Shown: positions 47,109 through 58,300, counted from the stretch's first letter. The stretch: DNA of 64,000 nt from Wolfiporia cocos (GCA_029448655.1 JACCLO010000005.1:3534001-3598000); one strand, 5' to 3'. Translations and numbers: made by a program. Notes: generated by a model not told the origin, from the letters alone.

Positions 47109-47578
47109 GTGGCAACACTTAATTACTGGTCCACTGTGTAACGACGGTGATAGGTCATGTGATATAAGACGAAAGTACCTGAGTCCGAGCCTGGCAGGGC
47201 ACAGGTGCCTCCATGTCGCGAAACTGTGACAGACCTATAGATTAGATTAGACCTACATCATTGATATGTAGGGTGCTAGCACCAGCTCACAGTCACGTTA
47301 GTTACAGGCTGCATCACAGTAGTTACATAGTTACATGTGCACTGACCCCTTCAGGCCAGGCAGTAGTATAGTGATGCAGCATGTACTTAGTACAGCAACA
47401 TCTGAGGGTTACACCTCAGACTCATCATTCTCATCCCAAGGGCTGGTCCCTGGTATTCACAACCACTGCATGCTGGGCTGCACCCCTCTCTCTTCTACTG
47501 AACTGGTGAAGGGGCCTGCAGCAAGACATTAGAGGATACAGGCAAGGCCTGGTATCGCAGTACATGCATACTGTGATA

Positions 47579-48027
47579 CATTGACAAGAGTTGTGTCCCT
47601 GTCAACCAGCACATTGCTGGAGGTAGCAGTGTTGCTAACGTTCAGTTGATTGAGCTCTGTAAATGAGAAAAAACACATTCTCAGTAATTAAGTGCAACCA
47701 TGTAACAGCAAATACTCACCTGAGAAGCCTTTTTACTGGGACATGGGTCAGGTATCTTCTCAGGGTCTGGGAGACAATGGCTAAATGCACATATATTTCA
47801 TTGATATTTCAGTTGACAAAGCACATTAGAAACTCACTATGTCACAGATCACATCTGTGGCATTACCAGGGCTAATTATTATAGGAATACAGTCTATGCT
47901 AAGTACATACCATCCTCATTAGCCACATCACTACCATGACATGCAGGTGCCCTTACAGGTGCCCTGCAACTACTAATATCAGTGCCCTTACAGGCATCTG
48001 ACATATTACATAGGGGATATGACTAGG
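47579..48027. other. Unassigned sequence within the LTR nest
   Basis: A TGTCACAG start at 47840, preceded by CACTA, may belong to a larger disrupted element (see findings). No gene seen. Confidence 0.3.
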
Positions 48028-48285
48028 TGTCATGGTACCAACCGGCAGTCCCAGACCAGCAGTTCCATGGGGACAGACATCCAACACCCCTTAGGCAAAA
48101 GGGCCACTATAACAGCTCAGCTGTTATAGGCAGGACTCGCTATATGTGCAGTTCATATTCCCACGCTGGGCACTACTTTCATAGCGGTACTTCCCCAGTG
48201 TGGTGTTTCCATAGTCATAGCTCCGTAACATCACTAGTTACATTCCCTTTCAGGTAACGTTAGGCTTTCACCATTAACTGTGACA
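48028..48285 (+). mobile_element. Small LTR-like or MITE-like element, TSD CTAGG
   Basis: 258 bp, TGTCATGG to CTGTGACA; CTAGG at 48023-48027 and 48286-48290. It holds a long hairpin TATAACAGC/GCTGTTATA (about 48108-48129). Related sequence recurs at about 50455-50530 in the opposite orientation. Confidence 0.8.
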
Positions 48286-48405
48286 CTAGGTAGTTATGCA
48301 CACAGCCTCTGACCGCCATTAGGGCAGGCTGGCCATTAGGGCAGGCTTGTCACAGATCTAGCTGAAAGGGATCAAGACGTTATGAAGCAATGGCTAGGAC
48401 ATATA

Positions 48406-48954
48406 TGACATGGGAATTACCACATCTTTAGCCTACATGCCCAGTCCTAATGCAACACGTGTTCACATCTCCAGGTATCCCCCACTACGCACCTTTCAGA
48501 TACCTAAGGGCCACCTTAGTTGATGGTAATCCTGAGGCACTACAGCTAATGTTGAGGTCACAGACAAGGAGAGGTATAGGGCGAAGCTTAGGCAGTCATG
48601 CAGGGTAATGGAGTAAGACCCAGGGCAGTACACCCCAAGGCCGAGATTCATAGTGTTAGAGACAGAAGGTCTCTAGCGTTGATGTTATATACATGCAGCG
48701 CACCAAAGGACTATGTGTCTACCCTAAACGACAAAGTCCGAGCGCACTACTATAAGCATGTGATATAAGATGTCATGTGCAGACCGGGCCGGGGTATGCT
48801 TCAAGACATTATCTAATCTAATCTACTACTGGCACCTGACGAATGGAAGAGTGGTGGAACGTACGGGAGAGGTCACGTGCCACACATGAGCACGCTGGTT
48901 CGAATCCCCTAGCTCGAGAATCCTACTAATCAGCATGTCACGAAAACTGTGACA
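48406..48954 (-). mobile_element. Solo LTR, family A, TSD ATATA
   Basis: 549 bp, TGACATGG to CTGTGACA; ATATA at 48401-48405 and 48955-48959. GTTATATACATG box with stem GAGAC/GTCTC. A tRNA-like B box GGTTCGAATCCC sits at about 48896-48907 on the plus strand. Confidence 0.83.
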
Positions 48955-49386
48955 ATATAACCCATAATTATCACAATACCTCTAGTGCCGTGATATGCGT
49001 GTGGTGTGCCTAAGGACTTGAGTATGGTACACTCAATGGTCACCCTCAGTCTAGGTAGTCATAGAGTAGAGGCAAGGCACATGGTGCACAGGGTTGGAGA
49101 TACCAGGTCATGGACCTGCTGGATGAGAATACTACGTCTGAGGTTGTAAGCCTCAGACGTCGTGCTATAACTACATGCCACACTACTAAGCTAAGTACTG
49201 CCCTAAAGGGGGCCTGTGCACTGTAAGACGCACAGGCTGCTACCGTCGCTATGCAGTCATGTGCTACTTGTACTAACGTGACCGTGAGTGTATCTACTGG
49301 CACCCCATCTTATCTAACAACGATGTACTTATCTAATCTAAGGTCACGTTACTATTCAACCTGGTGTGCCACACTGGTCTGTGACA
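48955..49386 (-). mobile_element. Degenerate family-A LTR
   Basis: Ends TGGTCTGTGACA and has stem GTCTGAGG/CCTCAGAC (about 49137-49159) and the TAAGTACTGCCCTAAAGG block. The start was not found. Confidence 0.55.
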
Positions 49387-49401
49387 AGAATACGCTATAA
49401 C

Positions 49402-50432
49402 TGTCACAGATTTATCTGGGGCTTACAGCATTTTTCCTACGATTATAGCAATTTATCCGGGATTTATACGTCTAACTACAAGTTATCTACGGGTTAACTC
49501 CCATTGCCATACGACAAGCTCTTAACTGGGCTTATCAACCACATGACCAGCCTAGACACCACTACGTCACAAGACTAATGACATCATCACATCATCATCG
49601 GTAACCACACAGTCTGATATCCGCATTACGTCATATACGTCTAGACAATAGCATCGTCATAGCTACGTCACCGGTCTCACCCATCAGAGCTAGACCAACC
49701 ACGTCATAAGATCCTAGATCATAATGACATCACAGGCGCGGCACGCCTTCGCATAATAATGTCCACACAACCAAACAGCATAATATTAGCAACAAGGCAA
49801 TAACGCTATAGGTTCGGCCTTCTCGGCCTCCCACGGGATCGGTACATACCAATCCCCGGGCTTCTGCCATCACAGCGTTGCCCAAACACCAGACCTCGCC
49901 TCACAGCTAAGTCCAACACATTTCCCGGTAACCATCCGGTCCGGGCATAACACATGCTATGGTACCTGCTGGTCCAATAGTGCAACGACCTCGGCGTCTT
50001 GCCTTGGTCATCACACGAAGTCCGTCCAATAGCCATTATACCACAAGGTATCCGGCTCACGGCTTCCTCTATACCCGGGCTGCGCCCGTGTTACGACAAG
50101 ATAAGCACTAATCCCTCTTCTACAATTGGTTCGGCCATTAGGGCCTTCCACGGCCATTGTAGATAGAGTCACTAAAACATCAGATAAGATAGCGCTTCGC
50201 CCTTTGGCAAAGCCACATAACCCGGAATGGTAGTACTAGCTAGTAGCACGTGCCATCCGAATAAACATGTATATAAGTAGGGGCTTGACGCCCTATAACT
50301 TTAGTTCTATTCTTCTCGGCGTCCGCCGTAGAAGCACCCTCCATCCGCTCTGCTGCATCTGAGTATCTCCTCTCCAGGTCGCCTTTACACACAGGCGTAA
50401 GGCTTGGTGAGTCCCACAGGTATTCTGTGTCA
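49402..50432 (+). mobile_element. Family-B solo LTR, TSD ATAAC
   Basis: 1031 bp, TGTCACAG to CTGTGTCA; ATAAC at 49397-49401 and 50433-50437. CATGTATATAAG box, stem GGGGC/GCCC(T), then hairpin TTCTCGGCG/CGCCGTAGAA (about 50309-50336). Confidence 0.94.
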
Positions 50433-50738
50433 ATAACACTAATTAATAGGTGCCCACTGTGGGAATATGAACTGCAGATATAGCTGGACCCTCGATAACA
50501 GCATGAGCTGTTATCGTAGCCCTTTTGGGGGAGTGGTTAACACCACTCACAATCACACCGTATTGGGTTTGCAGTGCAGTTTGTGATTAGGCTCTGGTAG
50601 AGTAGTGCGCCCCCATGTACATATATGCTAGGTAGAGTTTCAGTCAACTATCTTAATCTGCCAACTGCCCTTCACTTAAGAAATGGCAGCTGCGAGCTAG
50701 GTTTGCACGCAGATTAATCTACTGTGACAATAAAATGA

Positions 50739-50832
50739 TAAGTTCAAGATTTGAACCAGAGGCCTCACCAAAGGTAAGAACTGCACTGTTGCACATGCAA
50801 TAACCAACTAAGCCATAGTGGCAACAATTACC
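50739..50832 (-). ncRNA. tRNA-like (SINE-head-like) segment
   Basis: On the minus strand an A-box-like TGGCTTAGTTGG and a B-box-like GGTTCAAATCT lie at about tRNA spacing. No cloverleaf with a paired acceptor stem was found, so this is a Pol III promoter relic or SINE head rather than a working tRNA. Confidence 0.45.
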
Positions 50833-51111
50833 TTCAACCAATCAAACATATATAACACAAATTTTACACACAATTTCCACAAATCATCAAGGCAACTAAC
50901 TGCTACAACAACCATAAAGAAACCAATGATAGTGGCAGCTTGATTTAGCATACCTGACCTGGAGCAACTCACCATGAGAAAGCTGAACACACTGGAATCA
51001 CAGGTCTTTAGAGGCAGATTCATTTGTATTTGTGTTGTGGAAGATGTTAAACTGCAAAAATGAAGTTTACAAAATACTCTACATATTGCTTAAAAGTATG
51101 CAGACACTAGT

Positions 51112-51200
51112 TGCACTGTAGCTCAGTCAGCTAATGTATGCTGCGATGCTCTTATTCTCATCTCTGCTAAGGTCCTTGGTTCAAATCCTAGATGTACCAT
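51112..51200 (+). ncRNA. tRNA-like (SINE-head-like) segment
   Basis: A-box-like TAGCTCAGTCAGC and B box GGTTCAAATCC on the plus strand. It is followed by CATTTCATTGTCACAG, the same junction as on the opposite side of the inverted repeat. Confidence 0.5.
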
Positions 51201-51205
51201 TTCAT

Positions 51206-51550
51206 TGTCACAGTAGACTAATCTGCTGCAGTTAGCAGATTAATCTGTGTGCAAACCTAGCTCCCAACTGCCATTTCTTAAGTGAAGGGCAGTTGGCAGA
51301 TTAAGATAATTGACTGAAGTCCCTCATGCTAGAGTATGAGGCTAGCACCTCATACTCAGTATTCTCTCATCAATGTAGCCTAACAGCTACCTTTATGCCC
51401 CTGGCCTCTGTATGGGACTCCATCCACCCTGCCTCGTCTCCTCCACTAGCGTGTACTTGACTGAAGGCTGCCTCTGGACTCCAAGCACTTGGGCAGGCTA
51501 TGGACTACCCTGCTATGCAGTCCCCATGTACGTTAGGATGTACTGTGACA
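51206..51550 (+). mobile_element. LTR-like sequence
   Basis: TGTCACAG to ACTGTGACA, with stem CATACTC-type pairing around GAGGCTAGCACCTC (about 51328-51355). The flanks TTCAT and CACTA do not match. Confidence 0.5.
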
Positions 51551-51552
51551 CA

Positions 51553-51999
51553 CTACAAACTGAATCCTTGGGAGATCTGTATTTCATCCCCCATTGTTCC
51601 TCTATCTAATCTGTACAATGTGGAACTGATTTGGTTCAAAGAGTGGTGTAACAAATTTGCAGTTGTGCAATGCAAATACCAGGGTGTATGGAGTGAGCAC
51701 CACTGTGTCTCAGTTGGCTGGCTATCTGCATTGTGGAAGTTGCCTAATAAGACAGTAGCAACCCAGATAGCTCCAGACACAATCCTCATTGACTCAGATA
51801 AAATTTCATGAACTATGGGGTGGTATAGAGGCATAGTTGCACCATGAGTATAGGAGGTAGGAGGGTAAGTGTAGCACTGTAGACATCTGATGAGATTCTG
51901 TGTCGACTGGGTTATTCTTTCAAGAGCCATAATGGACTCATCAGGGAAAATTTCTCGAGATGAGAGGTAAAGGTTGGGGTCATAGTTGAATGCAGACAT
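51553..51999 (-). CDS. Unrecognised 148-residue open frame in repeat DNA
   Basis: Reads MSAFNYDPNLYLSSREIFPD, then ITQSTQNLIRCLQCYTYPPT and MRIVSGAIWVATVLLGNFHN. Long for this repeat-rich region, but with no domain I know. It sits between an LTR-like end and duplication copy B and could be retrotransposon interior. Confidence 0.3.
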   Translation of the reverse strand: MSAFNYDPNLYLSSREIFPDESIMALERITQSTQNLIRCLQCYTYPPTSYTHGATMPLYHPIVHEILSESMRIVSGAIWVATVLLGNFHNADSQPTETQWCSLHTPWYLHCTTANLLHHSLNQISSTLYRLDRGTMGDEIQISQGFSL

Positions 52000-52617
52000 T
52001 GTTCAGAAATGTGGGGCAAGGCTGAGAAAAAAGCAAAAAAGCAAAATGTGTAGGGGTGGTGTTGCTCATGTGCACCCTCACATCAATAGACTTGACTTTG
52101 TGACATGCGCAACTTCTCAGACAAGAGCTCTGGGCAATATGACTCGCACAAGGGCACATTGCGATCCGAAGACGAGTCTGAGGTCCTACCTCAACTGTCG
52201 GCCACTATATATCCTACATCCACACCAAATTTTAGTATTAGCTTCTCACAATACATACGATCTAACATGCAAGAAGTCCGAGGCACGGATATGGAAGTGG
52301 GATGCAGAATTCAATAAGAAGGCCGTTTGTCTCATTAAGTGATGGAAGATGTTATACTTCTGCATCGCAAAGCACCTCTGTATTTGTGACAAACTCAGTG
52401 TTGTTGAGGTATCAATACCTTGCTAACTCAAGCAAAAGAAATTCACAGAGTCTTTGAGCCCCACGGGAGCGGTTCATATGGAGACATATTGCCAGTGCAC
52501 TGATCGTTCACATTGGTGCTTCCCTCCATCGTCATCTGTTCAACAAACAAGATATCCAGGCGGTCATGGTATAAATGAGCAAACTAAGCGTAACGAATGC
52601 CCAATGAGTAGTTGTCT

Positions 52618-54823
52618 TTACTCTAAACGCCTGATCCGCAGTGGCACCCGTGCGCCCTTCTCACCTGCGACGCTAGGACGTGGTAGAATCCCGCGTACAG
52701 TCTCGATCTTAGTACCCGGCCCATCCCTGAATTCAAACGCATAATTCCTGATTAACACCGACAACACCGCCTATAGGACCCTCAGCCATCCATCTCTCAG
52801 ATCACTTGATCACACATACCTTGAACTCCGCCAGCGCAAACCCGCGCCCAAGACATATCCGTGGCCCATCCACAAACGTCAACAGATGCCTGTGTCCCTG
52901 GATCTCCTGAGCACGCCCGGGGATGCCATCATCTGTGAGCCAGCGCTCTGGGATGAACTCTTTTGCATTAGGCCCCCAGAATGCCGTCGCCCTGTTCATG
53001 CAGTGGATTGGAACTGTGACAACCTGCCCCTTTGCGATGGCAATCTGTGAGGTGAGTTCTCCGGTTGCGATACGCATCGGCATGGACAGCGGGATGATAT
53101 CATCAGCTGTTGCCTATATGAACATATGTGAGCGATGAGTCATCCAGGGGGTTAACAGGCGCACCTGCCGAGTGGTCTCTCTTACCGGCGGGTGCAGCCG
53201 CAATGTTTCATGAACGACTGCATCGAGGTAAGGCAGTTGATGTGTGAGTTGATCCCATGTCGGGTCACTGCCAGAGAACTGGGATAGTTCCTCGCGCAGC
53301 TTCGTCTGGATCTCCGGCTTTTTACATAGTTCAACGAGACACCACTGCCATAAATTCGGTCAGAACTCAGATATTCATTGTGCTGTGCAAAGCACATACT
53401 GTCAAGCTGACTGCAACGCAACAAACGGTCAGAAGAGTAACTAGCTCCAGGTATGAAGTGACTTACTGGACGTTGTCTCATATCCTGCCAGGATCAGTGT
53501 CTTCATCTGTGGTGGTCTTAGTAATTGGCATATCCAAAAAGCAGATTATACTGACCTGTGCCATAACCTCCTCCTGCGACATATGCAACTCCGAATCACT
53601 GTTCTCCGCCCTAACTACGAATACTCTCATTCAGCCACATTCGACGTTCACGAAAATGTCACTCACTAAGCAACCCGATGATACTCCGATCCCCACCTTT
53701 TTCATTGCCCTCACCCTCACTTTCCTTCCGCATATTATTGAGCAGCTCATCAGCAATCTCACCCATACTGCTGTTTAGTTGCTTAATGAGCCTGCGAAAA
53801 GCGGTCGGTATCTTGGTGAGCGCAGGGATAGCCAGTCCGAGTACGAAGATGAGACTAGAAAGGATCGAAGGCTTGAGATGCCCGAAGGAGTCAAATGTCG
53901 TCGCAACAAGCGGCAGCTTGCCATGCAGGGTGCCAAAGTCGTGTGAGAAGCCCGCAATGCCTACCGAGTCGAGGCTGGGTACCGTCAATCATCAGGTTCA
54001 AATGGGCTGTTATATGGTGTGATACTTACGAAACATGGTTCATCCTCAATGCACCACGTTAGACTTGCATGACCCGCGAAGATATGGAAACGGAGACGGA
54101 CCAGGATTGAACTTCAATGACTTCCGAGTTACCTGAAGTGGAGTCAAGCATCCCGTCCCATGCTGCCTTGACCTGGATACAATGTGAAAACTGAATTCTG
54201 CAATCATAGTGATTGTAATGTACCTTGTACGCGGAGTCAAAGAACACGGACGTGAGCTGCCGTATCGCAGCATTGCTGAAAGCCGGTGTTAAGGCTCTCC
54301 GCTGTCTGAGAGTATACACCATCTCAGAGAGGTTTTACAGCGAGTTATCGCATTTACAAACCGCTTATGGCTCTCGCCTTCTGCCCAAAGTACGCCCTTC
54401 CCAACCTGCACCAATAACAATAAGACGGGACATGCCATGTAAACTCAGGCCTCTCACAATGTTCTCGACAAACCTCTTCGTCAACTCCGTCTGCACATAT
54501 CCAAACGTCTCACGCGAAAAAAAGTGCAGGATCGCCTTCGGATCGCAGAGCACGACACGGCTGAATCCCAAGGTTGCAGGCACGCGATACACAGGACCAT
54601 ACGTCTCTGACCACTGCTCGTACATCAGCGCTGGGTCCGGCGACCCCCCTACCCGTCTGCTGACACCGAGAAGCCAGTTAGGGTTTGGCGGGCCCGTGAG
54701 AGGCGTTGTGCGGCTACGGCGCAGGATGTACTGAACGACCTTGTATGCGAGCCAGACTGCCGTTAGCCCACCGAGGACGTCAAGGGCCCGAAGGCCATAT
54801 GGTGTGGTCAATGTCAAGAGCAT
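52618..54823 (-). CDS. Cytochrome P450 monooxygenase, copy B
   Basis: Same twelve-exon structure as copy A. It starts MLLTLTTPYGLRALDVLGGL at 54823 and ends RIRRLE with TAA at 52618-52620. I-helix AGYETTS (split by introns), K-helix HETLRLHPP, then PVRETTRQ (copy A has PLGETTRQ) and an unchanged haem loop FVDGPRICLGRGFALAEFK. All donors I checked are GT, including the site that is GC in copy A. The 11-nt micro-exon is kept at 53400-53410. Differences between copies are mostly single substitutions, and I see no stop or frameshift in joined exons, so both copies may be functional paralogues. The upstream frame that extends copy A (MADHSRF) is out of frame here, fixing the start at MLL. Confidence 0.9.
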
Positions 54824-55487
54824 AGGAATGTCTAGAGCGCGCGCCGGGATCAGTCATGGTATTTATACGACTTTCGTAGTCAAGGTTGATTTGAACATCC
54901 CGGCAAGGTACAGGAGCGGGGCAATCCCGGCACGTGGGAGCTTGCATATACTCGCGGAGTTGAACAGGCCCCCGTGTGTTTATTAGCTGCAGCGCAGCCG
55001 TGGCGTTGTCGGAATGCGAGATGAGAACGTCACACGGTATAGCCCGTAGTGCGTACAATATCGCAAACCGCGAATGGTCGGCCATTGTCTACTTACATCA
55101 ACATATCAACATGATTAGACAAGGGGATTTGCAGTCTGCAGATCACTCGTGCGCCTCTCCCAGATTGCCAGAATTAATACATGCACAATCCTTGAAGCTG
55201 GAATGATGTCAATGTAAATTACTCACTAGCATTCGTGAATAGGCAGTCCCGTCGCGTGAAATATGTCTAGAACAGCCTCATAATTAACAACACACGGCAG
55301 CATAGCACTGATCATTGCAGCAACATAGCAAGCACATAGCAAGACGCGATCGATTGATCCCAAGCACAGCAAATAGACAACCTTTCCCAAGCATAAAGAC
55401 CACATAAACCCCAGAGTGCCCCAGACCCAGAAAAACAAAAAGCAGCCTTCAGACGACCCAAGATAGACCCTCCACAACACCATGGGC

Positions 55488-56906
55488 TCAATACCCTAAC
55501 ACGCGTGCTCGTCTTGCGATCCTTGGTGGAACAAATCTGCGCATCTTCATCGATGCCACGCGTCCGAGGCCTCCGAGGAGCGGTGACCTGAATCCTACGA
55601 CGAACTGGGTCGCTGCAGGCGCGCCGTAGCCTGCCGGTGTGCCTCCCGCCTCCCAGCTCAGCGCTCCATCTGCTCTCGGCTCCCAAATCGCAGCGAGCCT
55701 CCGCATGTCCGCCTCCATCTCCCTCTGCGCCGGCCCCAGTCCCGTCTGCTCGCGCACATCTAGTAGGCTGCACGGTGCCAGCCCGTGCTTTGGCGGGGAC
55801 GGCGCGCCAATCTCTGCCCTCCTCACCTCCAGCCTGAATTGTGCGGCGGCGCGCCCAATATCCCCGCATAGCTCTTCCCACGTGTCAGAACTCTTAATCC
55901 CCATCCCGTCTCCGCACCCACCCTGCGCGAGCAACGGCGAGGAAACGGACACGGACAGGCCCGAGACGCCCCAGCACGGCCCGGGCGGCGGGAAACGCGG
56001 GGAGAGAATTGTGGGTGCCACGGGTGCCACAGCCCAGAGGGAGTGCGCACGCAAGTGCGCGTGCGAGCGCCGCGATCGAAGGCGGGGCCCGTGCAGCCGC
56101 GGCCGATCCCACTCAAAAGACGGTGCAGTCGAAATGGGCGCCGCGAGTCCGAGAACGTACGGCCGCGCATGTGGATTGAGCGTGGGGCACTGCGCGTACG
56201 CGTACTGTGGCGCAAGGCGCTGTGTGCGAGACTGCGGTGCACACGGCTGTGGCGCAACGAGCATGCCGTCACGGACTCTGACGCGGACGGGCATGCCGGG
56301 GAGGCGCATGTGGAAGGGCGTGCTCCCGCGCTTGCGGATGTTCACCTTGCGGATGGTTTGCATCTGCATTGATAGGTACAGCTAGTCGGACAAATGGAAC
56401 GGCAGGGGGCTTACCTGCTCGGGAACAAAGCATTCCCAGGTCAAGGCAGCTCCCTTGGCAGGACGAATGAGGCGTGGGCCACACCCGGGATGGCATGCGT
56501 CGGCGATGGGCATCCTACTGCCTGGCACCGGAGTGAGTCGCTCCCATGTAGCCTTGACGATGAGTACGACCGGTGCACCGCCGTCCAAAGTGAACAGATG
56601 ATCTGCCAGTGCCGCCGTCGTGGTGTCAAAGCGTTCGATGGCGAGGGTATCCTGACCGCCAGTGCAAGGATCTCCTGCATTCTCTTGGTCGAGCGACATA
56701 TCCATCGACCACTGGGTGCCCGCCACATCTGCAGATCGGGCAGCAAAGGTGCCAGGGATCGCGGAGCCCGGCGCATGGCGGAGATCTGCGTCGGCCACAG
56801 TCGGCGTGCAGGCGGCGTCAGCCATGTCAGTCCTCATTGTAATGGCAGGGAGGACGACAGGTCGCTCGTCCACGGACATGGCGAGGGGCGCTGCAGAGCC
56901 GGACAT
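55488..56906 (-). CDS. Unrecognised gene, copy B (longer version)
   Basis: I do not recognise the family. Exon 1 starts MSGSAAPLAMSVDERP at 56906 and ends ALTWECFVPEQ. After an intron (donor GTAAGCC, acceptor AATGCAG) exon 2 gives MQTIRKVNIRKRGSTPFHMR, SFEWDRPRLHGPRLR, then a C-terminal part absent from copy A: DTWEELCGDIGRAAAQFRLE, REMEADMRRLAAIWEPRADG, and VGFRSPLLGGLGRVASMKMR up to a TGA at 55488-55490. The coding segment is GC-rich. The start is chosen because an 11-bp length difference between copies breaks any frame further upstream. It lies upstream of and on the same strand as P450 copy B. The opposite strand is also open for 248 residues (55639-56385), so strand choice rests on the shared splice signals. 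Confidence 0.5.
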
Positions 56907-57280
56907 GGCGTGGCAGGATGAAAGCGAGAGGTAGAGTTGCGCTGCGCTCGGCTGCCACTCATATTGCAATCGGCGGTCTCGACCAGGCTGACATTGCTGC
57001 CCTGCCCGACGCGCGTCATTGTAGACGGTCGCGGCGAGTGCGCGGTCAGCGATCAAACGCGCCTCGTTAGCTTATGCGGAAAGCGAGCATGGTGGCGTTC
57101 GAAGGTACACATGCACCCATAAGCGGATGGCATCAGCCCAGTTGTAGCATTTCACGGGAGGACATCTGCATGTGGACGTTCTGGTGAAGACACTCGGCAA
57201 TATCAGAGTTTCTGCAATGAGTATATGAACACTGCAAACATTCAAATTCTCTCAGTCAGGTCAGATCCTCAGCGCCAACG

Positions 57281-58300
57281 CGTCGGCTGGCCACGCTTTC
57301 TCACGCTACTCTCAATTCGACAATGCCACTCGTCACGCATTCCGCCCTGCCTGTACAAGTTTTGTCATCATGAAGATATCCCCGCGCAACGCATTTCATG
57401 TCGCCATCTCACGCTCATTTTCTCTTATCAGAGTGCCATCACATCCATCAACAACTGTTGGTCCACATGTTCGGATCCCATGCTTTGTCGACCGCCCGCG
57501 AAATGCGTCTTTGTGCCGCCGGAGATGACTTGCTAGGCCTAGGCTTGCTTCTTCGCACTCGTCCTAGACGCTCCCATTAATACAACGACTCGTCTTCATG
57601 GTTCCTCCGGTAATATCGAACCTCTGCATACAGAGCACTAGACTCGCTTCGCCTACTCCAGCGGCCTGAACAGGACCCTGTCGTTCCCATGACTGTCGGC
57701 GCTCTCTATAGCTAAATACATATGTTGTCCTCCTCTCCGATGCCGATAACAAGCACGTCCATATATTGTCTTCCTTGGAGTAAAAATAGAGCAGGCAGCT
57801 TTTGCACGGCGTGTTCTATCTCCCATGTCGGAGGTATGTGATGTTCTCAGTATATTTAGGCTACGTCTGGCCGTGATGCCTGCTCTCAGTGCGCGCTAGC
57901 ACAATCGGTGATTCTTGATCCCCACAACCACTCCTACACTGCTATTACAGCCGAGGCCTCGATCAAGCGCTCAACCGATCCTCGTAAAATCTCATCAACA
58001 AAAGCTGTGTAGAGTCTCAGGCGCGAAAACCCTCAGGGCAGCTTGCAGCATCCCGTTGCCGTTCCCTCTTCTGCACCTGTTGCTGGGCAACGCCAGCTTA
58101 CGCGATCGAGCCGCCGCATTCGCCAATCAGTCTGAACGCAATGATGATCACCTGCGGGAACGATATCGTGCCGCCTGAAATGCCCGCAGAATCCGAAGTG
58201 CGCCGTGATCGTATCACCGTGCAATGTCCACCGGCCGAGACGGTGTGATCAGCACGGGTAGCGCTCGTCTCGGTCTGCGTGGGACGGTCCCCGCGCAGAA
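57281..58300. other. Intergenic stretch beyond duplication copy B
   Basis: Begins with a segment (about 57288-57322) shared with 34188-34225. No gene recognised. Confidence 0.35.

Larger units (their letters stand above)
45014..47231 (-). mobile_element. Family-A solo LTR, second level, TSD GACCT
   Basis: TGACACAA to ACTGTGACA; GACCT at 45009-45013 and 47232-47236. It contains two later insertions (45352-46061, 46075-47108); about 464 bp without them. Stem CTCTGAGG/CCTCAGAG at about 45201-45221. Confidence 0.9.
44966..47578 (+). mobile_element. Short solo LTR, outermost of a nest, TSD CATTG
   Basis: Begins TGTCACAG and ends CTGTGATA (terminal C mutated to T); CATTG at 44961-44965 and 47579-47583. 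About 390 bp when the nested 45014-47231 LTR and its duplication are removed. Confidence 0.85.
50625..51322. repeat. Large inverted repeat with tRNA-like heads
   Basis: Arms at about 50637-50731 and 51206-51320 are reverse complements over about 100 bp (share CAACTGCCCTTCACTTAAGA, AGATTAATCTG, GTGACAAT/ATTGTCAC). The interior carries two tRNA-like segments, one next to each arm, pointing outward. Confidence 0.8.
52226..57280. repeat. Segmental duplication, copy B
   Basis: Direct-orientation copy of 23837-28132. It keeps the 764 bp (55310-56073) that copy A lacks. Confidence 0.9.

Noticed and set aside
50739..50832. Functional tRNA gene
   Set aside because: A- and B-box matches are present but no acceptor stem or standard cloverleaf could be built.
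55639..56385. 248-residue plus-strand open frame
   Set aside because: Its opposite-strand frame has splice signals shared with copy A and continues exon 1. I kept the minus strand, though strand choice remains the weakest point of that call.
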